Assembly: GCF_007904105.1 (NCBI RefSeq)
Contig: NZ_CP042325.1
Span: 930,001 to 994,000 of the forward strand
DNA from: Corynebacterium sp. sy039
GTDB lineage: Bacteria > Actinomycetota > Actinomycetes > Mycobacteriales > Mycobacteriaceae
Direction: 5' to 3'
DNA length: 64,000 nucleotides
Both the position numbers and the translations under genes were made by a program. Shown here piece after piece: positions 1 to 7,916 of the stretch. Under the pieces are notes generated by a model, which ran no database searches, was not told where the DNA came from, and saw only the letters and a program-made list of their open reading frames with translations. Position 1 is the stretch's first letter. Each line of letters begins with the position of its first letter.

Positions 1-640
1 GGCTTCCCCGACGACTGATTTGTTAGACCTGTGAATAGAAGATCACACAAAACTTCGCTTTCGCTGCCATGTGTGACTGGGTAACCGTTGTGTTCAAGGA
101 TCGCGTGATAGTTTCCAATCGGCTGAGTGCTTAGATGCCGATCTAGGAAATCCAGACAGCGTTCTTGATCAAAATTCCGCAGCCAGAACTGGGCACATGC
201 TTGCGGAATCTGGCGTTTAGCACCCGTGAACCATTTCTGCCGCAAGTCTCGGTCATTCTTCTGCTGCTTTTTGGTGCGGGTGGAAGGGTCTGCTGTGTTC
301 TACCAAGATTGACATATAGATTTTACCTATAAAATATATAGATATTTTCCTGGTGTTTTACCGATTAGAGAGTGCGTCACCTCCGTCAACAACGTGAAAA
401 AGAGGACACTTTATGCCAGTTTGCGTCCCTGTCTGTGCAGGTGAGGGGGTTCTTGTTAGTCTATGTCAATTTTGGTAGAACACAGCAGGAAGGGTCTGGC
501 GGGTAGAGCTTGTTCTTTCCTGGGCCTTGGAGCTCTCTCTTGATAGTCATGTCCGAGAGCTGAAGCAGAAACTGGCCGCCGCCGTCCTGGTCTGTATCGC
601 AGCAATTTCGGATGAGTTGGAAGAGGTCGCTGAGCTGCAT
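1..640 (-). pseudogene. Unknown gene interrupted by a MITE-like element; runs off the left edge
   Basis: The minus strand opens with ATG at 640, preceded by GAGAGG and an in-frame TAA just upstream. It reads MQLSDLFQLIRNCCD and continues for 51 codons to ..LYPPDPS. There a 197-bp element cuts in and ends the frame a few codons later. If the element and one copy of the 9-bp duplication are removed, the frame continues without a stop (..TRTKKQQKNDRDLRQKWF..) for at least 95 more codons to the window edge, where the gene is cut off. I do not recognise the family. Cys and Trp residues in the second part (ACAQFWLRNFDQERCLDFL) look like a genuine folded protein. The repaired frame is direct sequence evidence; loss of function is inferred. 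Confidence 0.7.
291..487. mobile_element. MITE-like non-autonomous element with 26-27 bp inverted ends and 9-bp target duplication
   Basis: The left end TGCTGTGTTCTACCAA and the right end (reverse complement) match over about 26 bases with one mismatch. The flanks carry a direct repeat GGAAGGGTC at 282-290 and 488-496, a typical target-site duplication. The interior is about 140 bp, AT-rich, and has no ORF that could be a transposase, so movement would need a partner IS supplied elsewhere. Excision in silico restores a reading frame across the insertion site, which confirms the boundaries. The IS family cannot be named from the ends alone. Confidence 0.75.
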
Positions 641-1097
641 GTGCTTGGCTTACCTCTCTTTCTTGTCCGCCGATGTCCGCTATCTGTCCGCGCTTGTCCG
701 CTGCTCTCTCGTCTTGGTCTGGTTTCTGCCGCAAACTCAAAGTAGTTCAAGTTTTCAGGCGCTCAGATTCAATTTTACTTCGATTTTACTTCGCATAAAC
801 ACACGAGTGTGGGACTTGCAAAACTTGAGCCGCGGTCAAGTATCAGAGGCCTATGATGCCGAACCGCTGAGCTGCAGTTATCCCTGTTCGCTTGCCTCGA
901 TCATCTGGTTGAGGACCTACTTCTAATTCAATACAGGAGACTTCTCGTCGGGCCCGGCGGGTACTCGCACCACTACCAGTCTTGCGCTGGTGGCGGTGCG
1001 GGTGCCCGCCTTCATTTTTACCCGGCGAGCTCCTGAACACAAAGGCCTAGCGCAGCAGTCTCCGTGACGCCACTTCGGTGGAGAAACGGAGGCCACG
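641..1097. other. Gene-free stretch with a long GC-rich hairpin
   Basis: No convincing gene is visible. The left part is the divergent upstream region of the disrupted minus-strand gene. The right part is the leader of the phage-like operon and contains the hairpin annotated separately plus a small stem near CTCCGT/ACGGAG just before the GTG start of the first gene. Confidence 0.5.
944..1029 (+). terminator. Long hairpin with T-rich tail and an alternative outer stem (terminator or attenuator)
   Basis: Arms 957-979 and 987-1009 pair over about 23 bp with a few G-U or mismatched positions around a short CTTGCG-type loop, followed by TTCATTTTT. An outer pair, CTCGTCGGG (944-952) with CCCGGCGAG (1021-1029), pairs with one mismatch and encloses the T-rich tail. 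It sits about 70 bases before the operon's first start codon. It could end transcription entering the module or regulate it. There is no obvious leader peptide. Confidence 0.5.
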
Positions 1098-1697
1098 GTG
1101 AATAACCACCTTCAGAACAACAACGAAAACCCAGCACCATACTCAGTACGAGTCAAAGCTAGCCACACCCAGATCTACGTGCCATCAATCATCAAGCAAA
1201 GTATACAGCAATACGCCTGGATCGAGCTAGTCGATCCGCCCGAAGGTAAACTGCTCGATCTGCTTTACGACCCCTGCTGCATCGCCGACTGGAAGATCGA
1301 CTACCTGCAACAGGCCTATGAGGAGTTCCGTGATGCTGAGAACGAACGCAAGCGCGGCGGCACCCTCTCATACAGCAACCTCAGCGTGGAGCTGCCCGCA
1401 CAGACCGGGCTCTACACCACAGTCGCTCTTGAAACCGAAGAACAAGCCGACGCTCGCCTCACTTTGGCTGGTCTTCTAGCTGAGCTCAGACCAGAGCATC
1501 GCCGCCACTTCCACCTGCACTTTATAGACAAATACACCTTCGTCGAGATTGCACGGCTAGAAAACCCAGACGCCGACAAGGCAGATATCGACAAACGTGC
1601 CAACAGTATCGGCCGGGCGGTAAAGCGCAACTTTGAGAAGCTGCAAAAAAATTCTCAAACCGATTGTCCGGTTCCAGCCCCTCCCACGGGCGGATAG
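1098..1697 (+). CDS. Sigma-70 region-4-like phage regulatory protein
   Basis: This 199-residue protein starts at GTG with a strong ACGGAGG site five bases upstream. The C-terminal third (LRPEHRRHFHLHF.. then ..RANSIGRAVKRNFEKLQK) resembles the helix-turn-helix of sigma factor region 4, which reads the -35 element or works as a phage late-type activator. No region 2 is recognisable in the N-terminal part (..WIELVDPPEGKLLDLLYDP..). It heads a same-strand run of small genes with tight spacing, as in phage or integrative-element early modules. The role in transcription is inferred from the HTH; a plain DNA-binding protein is the alternative. Confidence 0.55.
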   Translation: MNNHLQNNNENPAPYSVRVKASHTQIYVPSIIKQSIQQYAWIELVDPPEGKLLDLLYDPCCIADWKIDYLQQAYEEFRDAENERKRGGTLSYSNLSVELPAQTGLYTTVALETEEQADARLTLAGLLAELRPEHRRHFHLHFIDKYTFVEIARLENPDADKADIDKRANSIGRAVKRNFEKLQKNSQTDCPVPAPPTGG

Positions 1698-1760
1698 ATG
1701 CAAAGGCCACTACGGCCACAGCACAAACAGTCCGATCAATTTGAAGTTTTAGGAGGAGCG

Positions 1761-2006
1761 ATGTCAAAGCATCGACTCAAGGTTTCCCTCACTAAGGAAC
1801 CGGAACGAGACGCCCTGGTCTCAACTAAGCGCATCAGCATCAGTGAACGATTCCTGCGGTTCCTGCTGGGCAACAAGCACGAAGTCACCGTTCTGGTGCC
1901 AGGTAACCAGGTCAGCACTTTGGAAATTGTACGGCCTGACGATGACCTGATGGCGTTAGCTGATGCGGTAATGCTTCACCCCGCAGGTAAGAAACAGGAG
2001 GCCTAA
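1761..2006 (+). CDS. Small basic protein of the phage-like module, function unknown
   Basis: An AGGAGG stands directly before the ATG, which favours this start over an in-frame ATG 63 bases upstream. The product is 81 residues (MSKHRLKVSLTKEPERD..), basic in the first half. The middle segment RISISERFLRFLLGNKHEVTVLVPGN is amphipathic. No catalytic motif or membrane segment is visible. The next gene begins three bases after its stop, so the two are probably cotranscribed and translationally linked. I do not recognise the family. Confidence 0.6.
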   Translation: MSKHRLKVSLTKEPERDALVSTKRISISERFLRFLLGNKHEVTVLVPGNQVSTLEIVRPDDDLMALADAVMLHPAGKKQEA

Positions 2007-2009
2007 ACC

Positions 2010-2462
2010 ATGAACATCACTGTTTTGAACCAGCTGATCGCTGCCAATAATGACGAGCTGGAAGCCCGCGTGAAGTTTGGCAAGGCTCTTGAGGAGTTTG
2101 CTTGGACGCTGATTGAAGATCACGCAGGAATGCCAGGGGCGCGACCGATCGCCGCGGCAGAACTCTACCGCCCAGATTTGGTAGCTGAAGCAGAGGCCTA
2201 CGAGGCAGCTGAAGCCCAAAATGCACAGGAACAAATCGAAGCTTCCGCATCAGCGGCACCTGCGGCTGAACCGGCAAGCGAGCCAGCAACCACACCTGAG
2301 GTAACACTGGTGGAGCTGCGCACCCTGCTATCTGAACTCTCGCAGGCTGGTCTAACTGAGGATGTTAGGGCTTTGCTGGCTGAGTTTGGGTTCGACAAGC
2401 TCTCTGCTGTTCCTGAAGACCAGTACGCGGCGCTTTATGCGCGGGCGAAGGAGCTGAAATAA
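2010..2462 (+). CDS. Small acidic phage-module protein with Ala/Glu/Pro linker
   Basis: The product is 150 residues. The N-terminal part is helical (MNITVLNQLIAANNDEL..). A low-complexity Ala/Glu/Pro linker follows at residues about 68-95. The C-terminal domain (TLVELRTLLSEL..LLAEFGFDKLSAVPEDQY) resembles the small C-terminal domain of phage proteins often carried between a regulator and DUF2800 genes and loosely annotated as rrp5-like. That label is not meaningful here. It abuts the DUF2800 gene: its TAA is followed directly by the next ATG. Confidence 0.6.
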   Translation: MNITVLNQLIAANNDELEARVKFGKALEEFAWTLIEDHAGMPGARPIAAAELYRPDLVAEAEAYEAAEAQNAQEQIEASASAAPAAEPASEPATTPEVTLVELRTLLSELSQAGLTEDVRALLAEFGFDKLSAVPEDQYAALYARAKELK

Positions 2463-2951
2463 ATGGCGCCTGCAGCACACGCAACACTATCCGCCTCAGG
2501 TGCCCACCGGTGGATCAACTGCACTCCATCAGCCCTGATCGAAGCAGCAATCCGAGCCGAACACGGCGATGCTTCATCACCTGCCGCAGAGCAAGGAACC
2601 ATCGCCCACGCCCTAGTGGAGTGGAAGATCCGCCGCCTGGACCACCGGCTACGAGACGGTGCTGGCGAAAAGCCAGTTAGCCCGCTCATTGATGAGGAAA
2701 TGGAAGATCACACCAGTGACTACGCCACCTTCATTCTGGAACGAGCCACACAAGCCAAAGCCGAAGATCCATCCTTCGTACTGGCTGTGGAGCAGCGACT
2801 GGGTAAGAAGCGCTTCACCGAACTTCTTGGCCATCTGGTCCATAAGCCAGCTGGCAAACCTGCACTGGTGCCCGTAACTGACAAACGGCCAGCCCTCACT
2901 TTGAGGGATCCAGCCACCGAATTTACAACTATCAACCAGGCGAAAGCCTAG
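2463..2951 (+). CDS. DUF2800 (phage exonuclease-like) protein with an internal deletion
   Basis: The N-terminus (LSASGAHRWINCTPS..AAEQGTIAHALVEW) is typical of DUF2800, a phage family related to PD-(D/E)xK nucleases that acts beside single-strand-binding proteins in recombination/replication modules. Family members I know are roughly 370-400 residues; this one has 162. The reading frame passes from ..VLAVEQRLGKKRF to the characteristic C-terminal end (KPALVPVTDKRPAL..ATEFTTINQ), so the central catalytic part appears to have been lost in frame. The protein is probably inactive even though the ORF is open. The start abuts the preceding stop. Confidence 0.7.
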   Translation: MAPAAHATLSASGAHRWINCTPSALIEAAIRAEHGDASSPAAEQGTIAHALVEWKIRRLDHRLRDGAGEKPVSPLIDEEMEDHTSDYATFILERATQAKAEDPSFVLAVEQRLGKKRFTELLGHLVHKPAGKPALVPVTDKRPALTLRDPATEFTTINQAKA

Positions 2952-2965
2952 AAAGAAGGACAATC

Positions 2966-3511
2966 ATGTCTGCAACTACTCGTGTTATCACCGGCGTTGT
3001 TCGCCTCTCGTACTGCAATATTTGGGAGTCAAAGTCCATCAATGGCTCTGACCCTAAGTACTCAGTGTCCATTCTCATCCCTAAGAGCGACACCGCCACT
3101 ATTACAGCTATTGAGAAGGCTGTTGAAGCAGCTCTTGCTGCTGGTACTGGCAAGTTCGGTGGCAAGATCCCACCGCGCGGAGCGCTCAAGCTGCCACTGC
3201 GTGATGGGGATACCGAGCGTGAAGATGAAGCCTACGCAGGCCACTTCTTCGTCAATGCCAACTCCAAGAACCCACCACAGGTTGTGGACGGAACCCTAGC
3301 GCCTGTCTTGGGTCGCGCGGAGGTCTATTCCGGCTGCTACGCACGCGTCAGCATCGAGCTCTATGCCTTTAACACTAATGGCAATAAGGGTGTGGCAGTA
3401 GGGCTTGGGAACATCCAGAAGATTCGTGACGGTGAACCACTGGGTGGTGGGAACATCAGTGCCGAGTCCGATTTCGGAGCCTTCACCGCAACCGACGATT
3501 TTCTAGCTTAA
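2966..3511 (+). CDS. DUF2815 single-strand DNA-binding-like phage protein
   Basis: The product is 181 residues (MSATTRVITGVVRLSYCNIW..). The pattern around RLSYCNIWE..KYSVSILIPKSD and the central ..GHFFVNANSKNPPQVVDG.. fit DUF2815, a family with an OB-like fold comparable to T7 gp2.5-type single-strand-binding proteins. It normally follows DUF2800, and that order is kept here. An AAGAAAGG ribosome site precedes the ATG. The downstream genes usual in such modules (polymerase A, VapE-like primase, VRR-NUC) are absent, so the module is a remnant. Confidence 0.75.
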   Translation: MSATTRVITGVVRLSYCNIWESKSINGSDPKYSVSILIPKSDTATITAIEKAVEAALAAGTGKFGGKIPPRGALKLPLRDGDTEREDEAYAGHFFVNANSKNPPQVVDGTLAPVLGRAEVYSGCYARVSIELYAFNTNGNKGVAVGLGNIQKIRDGEPLGGGNISAESDFGAFTATDDFLA

Positions 3512-3528
3512 GAAAGGAGCACAAAACC

Positions 3529-3687
3529 ATGGATACGGGAGTTTACTTGGCCATCGTCGCCGCCTTCTATCCGCTGCTATTCGGCTGGTTCCTCGGTCAA
3601 ATTTCAGTCTGGGTAACCGAATGGTGGCTGGATCGCAAGCGCGCCAAGCGACTAAAAGAAGCAATTTACCACCTAGCTAAGGAATGA
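3529..3687 (+). CDS. 52-residue membrane protein ending the phage-like operon
   Basis: ATG follows AGAAAGGAGC by a good distance, 17 bases after the DUF2815 stop. The protein MDTGVYLAIVAAFYPLLFGW.. has one hydrophobic segment at residues about 5-33 and a basic tail (LDRKRAKRLKEAIYHLAKE). It is too short for common ORF cut-offs but has clean signals and is followed directly by a strong terminator. The function is unknown; a small phage membrane protein is the plainest reading. Confidence 0.6.
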   Translation: MDTGVYLAIVAAFYPLLFGWFLGQISVWVTEWWLDRKRAKRLKEAIYHLAKE

Positions 3688-3702
3688 CCCTTAGCAGCCG
3701 AC

Positions 3703-3757
3703 GGGTGGGAGCAGTCACCACTGTTGGTGGGGCTGCTCCCACCCTTCTCTTTTTTAT
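3703..3757 (+). terminator. Rho-independent terminator of the phage-like operon
   Basis: The perfect 12-bp arms GGGTGGGAGCAG (3703-3714) and CTGCTCCCACCC (3733-3744) are followed by TTCTCTTTTTTATT. Confidence 0.9.
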
Positions 3758-4688
3758 TAAAACGATTTATGGTGGAACCATTGAAGTAAATGGAACCACC
3801 CGGACAATCACGGCTTTTTATGAGCCACAATCAACCTTGTCTTAGTGCATAAACCGCTTCAGAATATGAACCCCAGCTCATAATCAGCGAGTTGGCTGAG
3901 TGAAAAGATAACCCACTTAGTCTGAATAAGCACAAAGTTTGCCGGGGCGCTTGGCACGCACAGATCAGCAGTCGTGAATATCAGGGCACATTTCCTTTCT
4001 TCGTCCGCGCCTGGGTATAACAAAACACCCGCACCGCCGCAGGCGGGGGTGCAGGCAGGAGATGTTGAGTATATAAAGCTTGGTTAGCTGCGGGCTTTGA
4101 GCAGGCGTCTCATTATGTTGTCTGCGAAGTGCGTGCTTGATAGTCGGTGAGGCTGTTTGGTTTCACGATGTCGAAAATTCGTGTCACAGCCTATGTGCCT
4201 GTTTACTAAAGCTCTGACTCATTGCTACAAAAGGCACATTATACTCCGATGATGGGGTGTTTGCTGATCGGGTCAAAATTGCTGATTGCTTCCTTATATT
4301 GGATAAGGCGAGCAAAAATCTGGGCATAGCCTTAATCAAGCGTGGAGTGACGAAGTTGCTTGCAATCGTGATCTTCAGTCACTCTCATATGTCACGGTAA
4401 ATCTCGTCCGCGCTGAGCAGGTTGCCGTTGCGTTGCACCGACGCTAGATAAGCGTTTGGTTAGGAATGTGGTTTCTCGACAGGTCACATTGCCAGGGTCG
4501 CAGGTTTACGGGTTTTGGGGTGGCGATTTTCAGCATGTGGGCTTCTGTCCCAGCAGTGACCCTGTCCACTGTTGGGGCGGTTTTCGTATTTGTACGTACC
4601 CGCAGTTCGCCACGGTTCGTGTTGTCTTTTGCCATAGGTTACGTCGTCTCTTCAAAACGTGTTCCTCTTGGAGGTGACGGACTATATG
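3758..4688. other. About 930 bases without a recognisable gene
   Basis: Short frames exist on both strands but none has a ribosome site, length or composition that supports a gene. Two minus-strand tails, one ending ..LLSADEIYRDI near 4395 and one ending ..IMRRLLKARS near 4088, could be the last codons of decayed genes. An imperfect GC-rich hairpin lies around 4027-4052. This looks like a junction where an element has degraded. Confidence 0.45.
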
Positions 4689-5657
4689 TTAGTTTCTGAG
4701 GTGAGGGGGCTTGGGTGGAGCAGGAAATAAAATGTCTCCGATGCTGAATTTTCCGTCTTCGTCGTAATATTCGGCGTATGCAATCGGTGCAAGTTTCAAC
4801 CCAGTAGCAACAGCCAGTAATCCTTGGAACCATACCACATACTCACGGTCATTGTCTTTCTTAGCGAGAATTGGCACCTCTTCGAGGATGATATCGGCAG
4901 CTTCATCTGGAGTTGTTGCGGCGGTGATGTATCCGCTACCTACCCGTGAGCCAGCAGTCATGGGATATGCCAGCACAGGAGCATCCGACTCGGGAACATA
5001 TTCACTTTCGCTAAAAGGCCAAGGCTCAAAATACTCTTGTGACGTGATCTGCATACGCCAATGCAATCCAGTTGGCCCCATCCCAGGGTAGATGCGTACA
5101 CCTTCATAGCCGCGTTGGTGAAGGACACCTACACCTTGGAGAAGACGTAGCCACGTCAACCGCCCAAGTCGATACTCCAGACTGGAACGGATTCGTTCAT
5201 CCGTCGTGACTATTCTGATCTCTTTGACTCGGGTGGTCGCGGTGGACAGCGTATCTGCTGCCACGTTGATCTCATCGTCTAGTAGCCATTCGTATGAGTC
5301 TGTGTTAATCAATGGAAAAGCGATAGATTTAACACCAAGCTCATCTGCTACAGCTAAACAATTCCGATAACTGGATTCCAGCAAACTACGGTCTATTTTC
5401 CCAGACTGATAATTTGAGCCTGGAGTGTGAATCACGAATCGGGCGGACAGATTAAAACCGTGCGTCCAACCAGCTTTGCCGGGCTCTAGCCCGTTGGGGA
5501 ATCGGGCTATACATTCTTCGAGCAGGTCGTGACCTGCTGCCTGATGGATAGCACTATCAACACTGCAACCATCACACGCCTGAGTGTTTGCAGCATTCAC
5601 GATTGCGTCTACTTCCTGGGTGGTGATATCCCCCTGAACCGCCTTCAAGATTGTCAT
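4689..5657 (-). CDS. Macro-domain (ADP-ribose-binding) protein with an extra C-terminal domain
   Basis: Residues about 1-165 form a macro domain: MTILKAVQGDITTQEVDAIV then NAAN, a variant loop ACDGCSVDSAIHQAAG and ..VKSIAFPLINT. Macro domains bind ADP-ribose or remove it from proteins or nucleic acids. The remaining ~155 residues (LTWLRLLQGVGVLHQRGYE.. WRMQITSQ..) form a separate domain that I do not recognise. I chose the ATG at 5657 because GGGAG lies ten bases before it; an upstream ATG at 5687 would add ten residues. The neighbouring Abi gene suggests a defence or stress role, perhaps reversing ADP-ribosylation, but no ADP-ribosyltransferase partner is present. Confidence 0.75.
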   Translation of the reverse strand: MTILKAVQGDITTQEVDAIVNAANTQACDGCSVDSAIHQAAGHDLLEECIARFPNGLEPGKAGWTHGFNLSARFVIHTPGSNYQSGKIDRSLLESSYRNCLAVADELGVKSIAFPLINTDSYEWLLDDEINVAADTLSTATTRVKEIRIVTTDERIRSSLEYRLGRLTWLRLLQGVGVLHQRGYEGVRIYPGMGPTGLHWRMQITSQEYFEPWPFSESEYVPESDAPVLAYPMTAGSRVGSGYITAATTPDEAADIILEEVPILAKKDNDREYVVWFQGLLAVATGLKLAPIAYAEYYDEDGKFSIGDILFPAPPKPPHLRN

Positions 5658-5819
5658 GTCATACATTCTCCCACATATTGACATCAACAGGGATGTTTTT
5701 CTGAGGTAATACCTTGTATGCGCGCGACAGGCTCTAGGCTAACTATGCAAAGATTTCACGGCCCTACGAGGTTTTCAGTGTGCTCGTGTAGCGAAACAAC
5801 TGCTGAACTCCTGATTAGG

Positions 5820-6003
5820 GTAGTGTTAAACTTACGAAAAGCAGTGGAATACACCTACACGGGGGTGTTTTATGCTGTTTTCGTGGGGGTATGAATCGAT
5901 AGTAATAGTTGGATTTAAGCTTTGATGTGATTCTGTGCTACTGTCATCGTAATCGTTCAGCCCGCCCCAACTTTTTGGTTGGGAGTGGGCTGGATCTTTT
6001 TCT
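5820..6003 (+). ncRNA. Candidate non-coding RNA upstream of the Abi gene
   Basis: About 370 bases precede the Abi gene and hold no ORF. On the plus strand there is a small hairpin, ACACC(5851-5855)/GGTGT(5864-5868), and then a strong one at 5958-5992: CAGCCC/GGGCTG outer stem, CCCAAC/GTTGGG inner stem, then GATCTTTTTCT. The second looks like a terminator yet lies only 22 bases before the Abi ATG, so it could end a separate short RNA. Abi_2/AbiF-type HEPN proteins are reported relatives of Cas13 with adjacent RNA antitoxins. That this locus makes one is inference, and the 5' end is a guess. Confidence 0.4.
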
Positions 6004-6024
6004 ATAGTTGCAAGGAAGTCTTGA

Positions 6025-6984
6025 ATGTCGAAGGCGGTTAAACCGGCAACCACAATTGTGCAGCAGATCACTTTACTCCGTGACCGGGGTATGGAAGTCG
6101 ATCGAGATTTAGCTGAGCAATGGTTAGCTAATGTGAGTTACTATCGACTGTCTGCATACTGGTTTCCAGCACGTAAAATTGCGGAATCGGGTGAACGTCT
6201 TGACAGTTTCAAGGATGGCATTTCTTTTGCAGATGCTGTTGCGCTTTATGAAGCTGATCGTAAATTGAGAACATTGATCCATGACGGACTTGAGCGTATA
6301 GAAGTTACTATGCGTACTAGAGTGGGGGAACAGCTTTGCGTTGTTAATCCCATTTTTTACATGGATTCCGGCAATTTTCGCCCTAATTTCAAGCATGAAC
6401 GCTGGTTGAGTATCGTACAAAAGCGTATCAAACGAGCTGCGAAACGTAATGAGTCTATCAAACATTATCAAGACAAGTATGGTGCTAATTTTCCATTCTG
6501 GGTTCTTGCTGAAGTATTAGATTTTGCTGATATTTCTCGGATGTTTGATGGCATGTTTGCGTCTGATCAGCGTGCTATTGCTGAAGACTTGGGCATACAT
6601 ATTGATTTGGATATATTGTCAGTGAACCAACGACAGAAGGCTAAGAGTAGCCCTCCACTTGCTCGCTGGCTTGAACAGTTAACCATTATTCGTAACTCTT
6701 GTGCACACCATAGTCGCTTATGGAATAAATCCTTCACGCCGGCACCGACAGCGGCTTTTAGAACCATAGACGCCTTCGCTGCTTTACCTATTGGTCAGAG
6801 TGAGCGAATTTTTGGTGCTATTACTGTGATGTCATACTTGCTGAATGAGACATCACCGGGGACAACATGGCCTGAAAAAGTAACGGATCTCTTGAATCGT
6901 GATTTCTTATCGAATCCGATAGTGGAGAAAAATAGTCTAGGGATACCCGATGATTGGAACGGAACTTTCCGATCCTTCATGTGA
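6025..6984 (+). CDS. Abi family (Abi_2; AbiD/AbiF-like) HEPN protein
   Basis: This 319-residue protein starts at ATG after AAGGAAG. It matches the Abi_2 family: KPATTIVQQITLLRDRGMEV at the N-terminus, ..YYRLSAYWFPAR, ..FADAVALYEADRKLRTLIHDGLERIEV, and the HEPN ribonuclease signature R-x4-H in IIRNSCAHHSRLWN (Arg223, His228). Family members block phage growth by abortive infection, probably by cleaving RNA in the cell. It is a single gene, convergent with the oxidoreductase downstream. All expected motifs are present and the length is usual. The GC content is visibly lower than in the phage-like module to its left. Confidence 0.85.
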   Translation: MSKAVKPATTIVQQITLLRDRGMEVDRDLAEQWLANVSYYRLSAYWFPARKIAESGERLDSFKDGISFADAVALYEADRKLRTLIHDGLERIEVTMRTRVGEQLCVVNPIFYMDSGNFRPNFKHERWLSIVQKRIKRAAKRNESIKHYQDKYGANFPFWVLAEVLDFADISRMFDGMFASDQRAIAEDLGIHIDLDILSVNQRQKAKSSPPLARWLEQLTIIRNSCAHHSRLWNKSFTPAPTAAFRTIDAFAALPIGQSERIFGAITVMSYLLNETSPGTTWPEKVTDLLNRDFLSNPIVEKNSLGIPDDWNGTFRSFM

Positions 6985-6990
6985 ATCGTG

Positions 6991-7899
6991 CTACATCCGC
7001 AGCAAAATCTTTCCGGGTGTGTGCATTGTCATGCTGGCTTTGAGGGCCTGTTGTACGTCGTCGAAAGCATAATCGGCGGCTATGCGCACCGTGAGTGCGC
7101 CTTGGAGCGCATACTCCACGGTGCGCTCAAGCTCATCCTCGGGGTGGCTCAGACCAGGAATTCCGGCGTCGTGAGAATACTGAGTACCCCATACCGTGAC
7201 AGTGCGCATATCTGGATGCACACTGAGCAGCGCACATGTAGCCTCCGCAGGTTCTTGCCCACCGACGGCGTCCGCCACAGCAGTGGGCTGCGCAATAGCC
7301 CGAACATCAGCAATCAGGTTGGGGCCGTACTCAACGGGTATTACCCCTAGCGAGCGCAGAAAATCATGGTTTCTGGCAGATGCGGAACCTATCACCGTCG
7401 CACCCTGTGCAATGGCGATTTGCGCAGCAGCTGACCCAACGCTTCCGGCCGCGCCATGAATAAGGAACACATCGTCGGCGGTAATTCCAAGCTGGTGGAT
7501 GATGGAGTATCCCGCAACTGCTGAGGACGGCAAACCTGCGGCCTGGTCAATCGGTAAACCAGGCGGGAGTGCTACGACGTATCGGGAGTTCACCAGTTGG
7601 CGTTCCCTATAACTTCCGGCACGGCTACCGACGATAACTTTTTGCCCTGGTCGGAGATGCTGTACGGATGTGCCAACCTTCTCCACGGTGCCAACACTGG
7701 CCCAGCCGGGAACCCCAGGGAAAGGGTGGGGATCCTGGTGCCTGAAAGCCCCAGCAATCATTTTCCAGTCGATAGGATTCACACCAATGACTTCATTGCG
7801 CACAATAAGCTCATCGACGCCGGGCTGTGGCAGGCTCTCCTCTTCAATCCGAAGAACCTCGGGGCCACCGTATTCGTAGTAGGCGATTCTGCGGCTCAT
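6991..7899 (-). CDS. NADP-dependent quinone/zeta-crystallin-type oxidoreductase
   Basis: A medium-chain dehydrogenase/reductase without structural zinc cysteines. Residues 1-120 form the GroES-like catalytic domain (..GVNPIDWKMIAGAF..); the nucleotide-binding domain carries IHGAAGSVGSAAAQIA at about residue 145. Such enzymes reduce quinones or enones with NADPH in the cytoplasm. The ATG at 7899 lies just behind AGAGGGA; an upstream in-frame ATG would add six residues. Its 3' end faces the Abi gene with only six bases between stops. The ABC permease upstream ends 17 bases before this start, so readthrough into this gene is possible. Confidence 0.8.
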   Translation of the reverse strand: MSRRIAYYEYGGPEVLRIEEESLPQPGVDELIVRNEVIGVNPIDWKMIAGAFRHQDPHPFPGVPGWASVGTVEKVGTSVQHLRPGQKVIVGSRAGSYRERQLVNSRYVVALPPGLPIDQAAGLPSSAVAGYSIIHQLGITADDVFLIHGAAGSVGSAAAQIAIAQGATVIGSASARNHDFLRSLGVIPVEYGPNLIADVRAIAQPTAVADAVGGQEPAEATCALLSVHPDMRTVTVWGTQYSHDAGIPGLSHPEDELERTVEYALQGALTVRIAADYAFDDVQQALKASMTMHTPGKILLRM

Positions 7900-7916
7900 T
7901 TTCCCTCTTTCTTGCA

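Noticed and set aside
843..1040. Minus-strand ORF of 65 residues over the GC-rich hairpin
   Set aside because: Its codons are explained by the inverted repeat; no ribosome site and Arg/Gly-biased composition.
4027..4052. GC-rich imperfect hairpin in the gene-poor stretch
   Set aside because: Pairing is broken and no tail follows; left as part of the unassigned region.
4444..4699. Overlapping short ORFs on both strands, one with hydrophobic residues
   Set aside because: No ribosome site, no family pattern, and three frames compete over the same bases.
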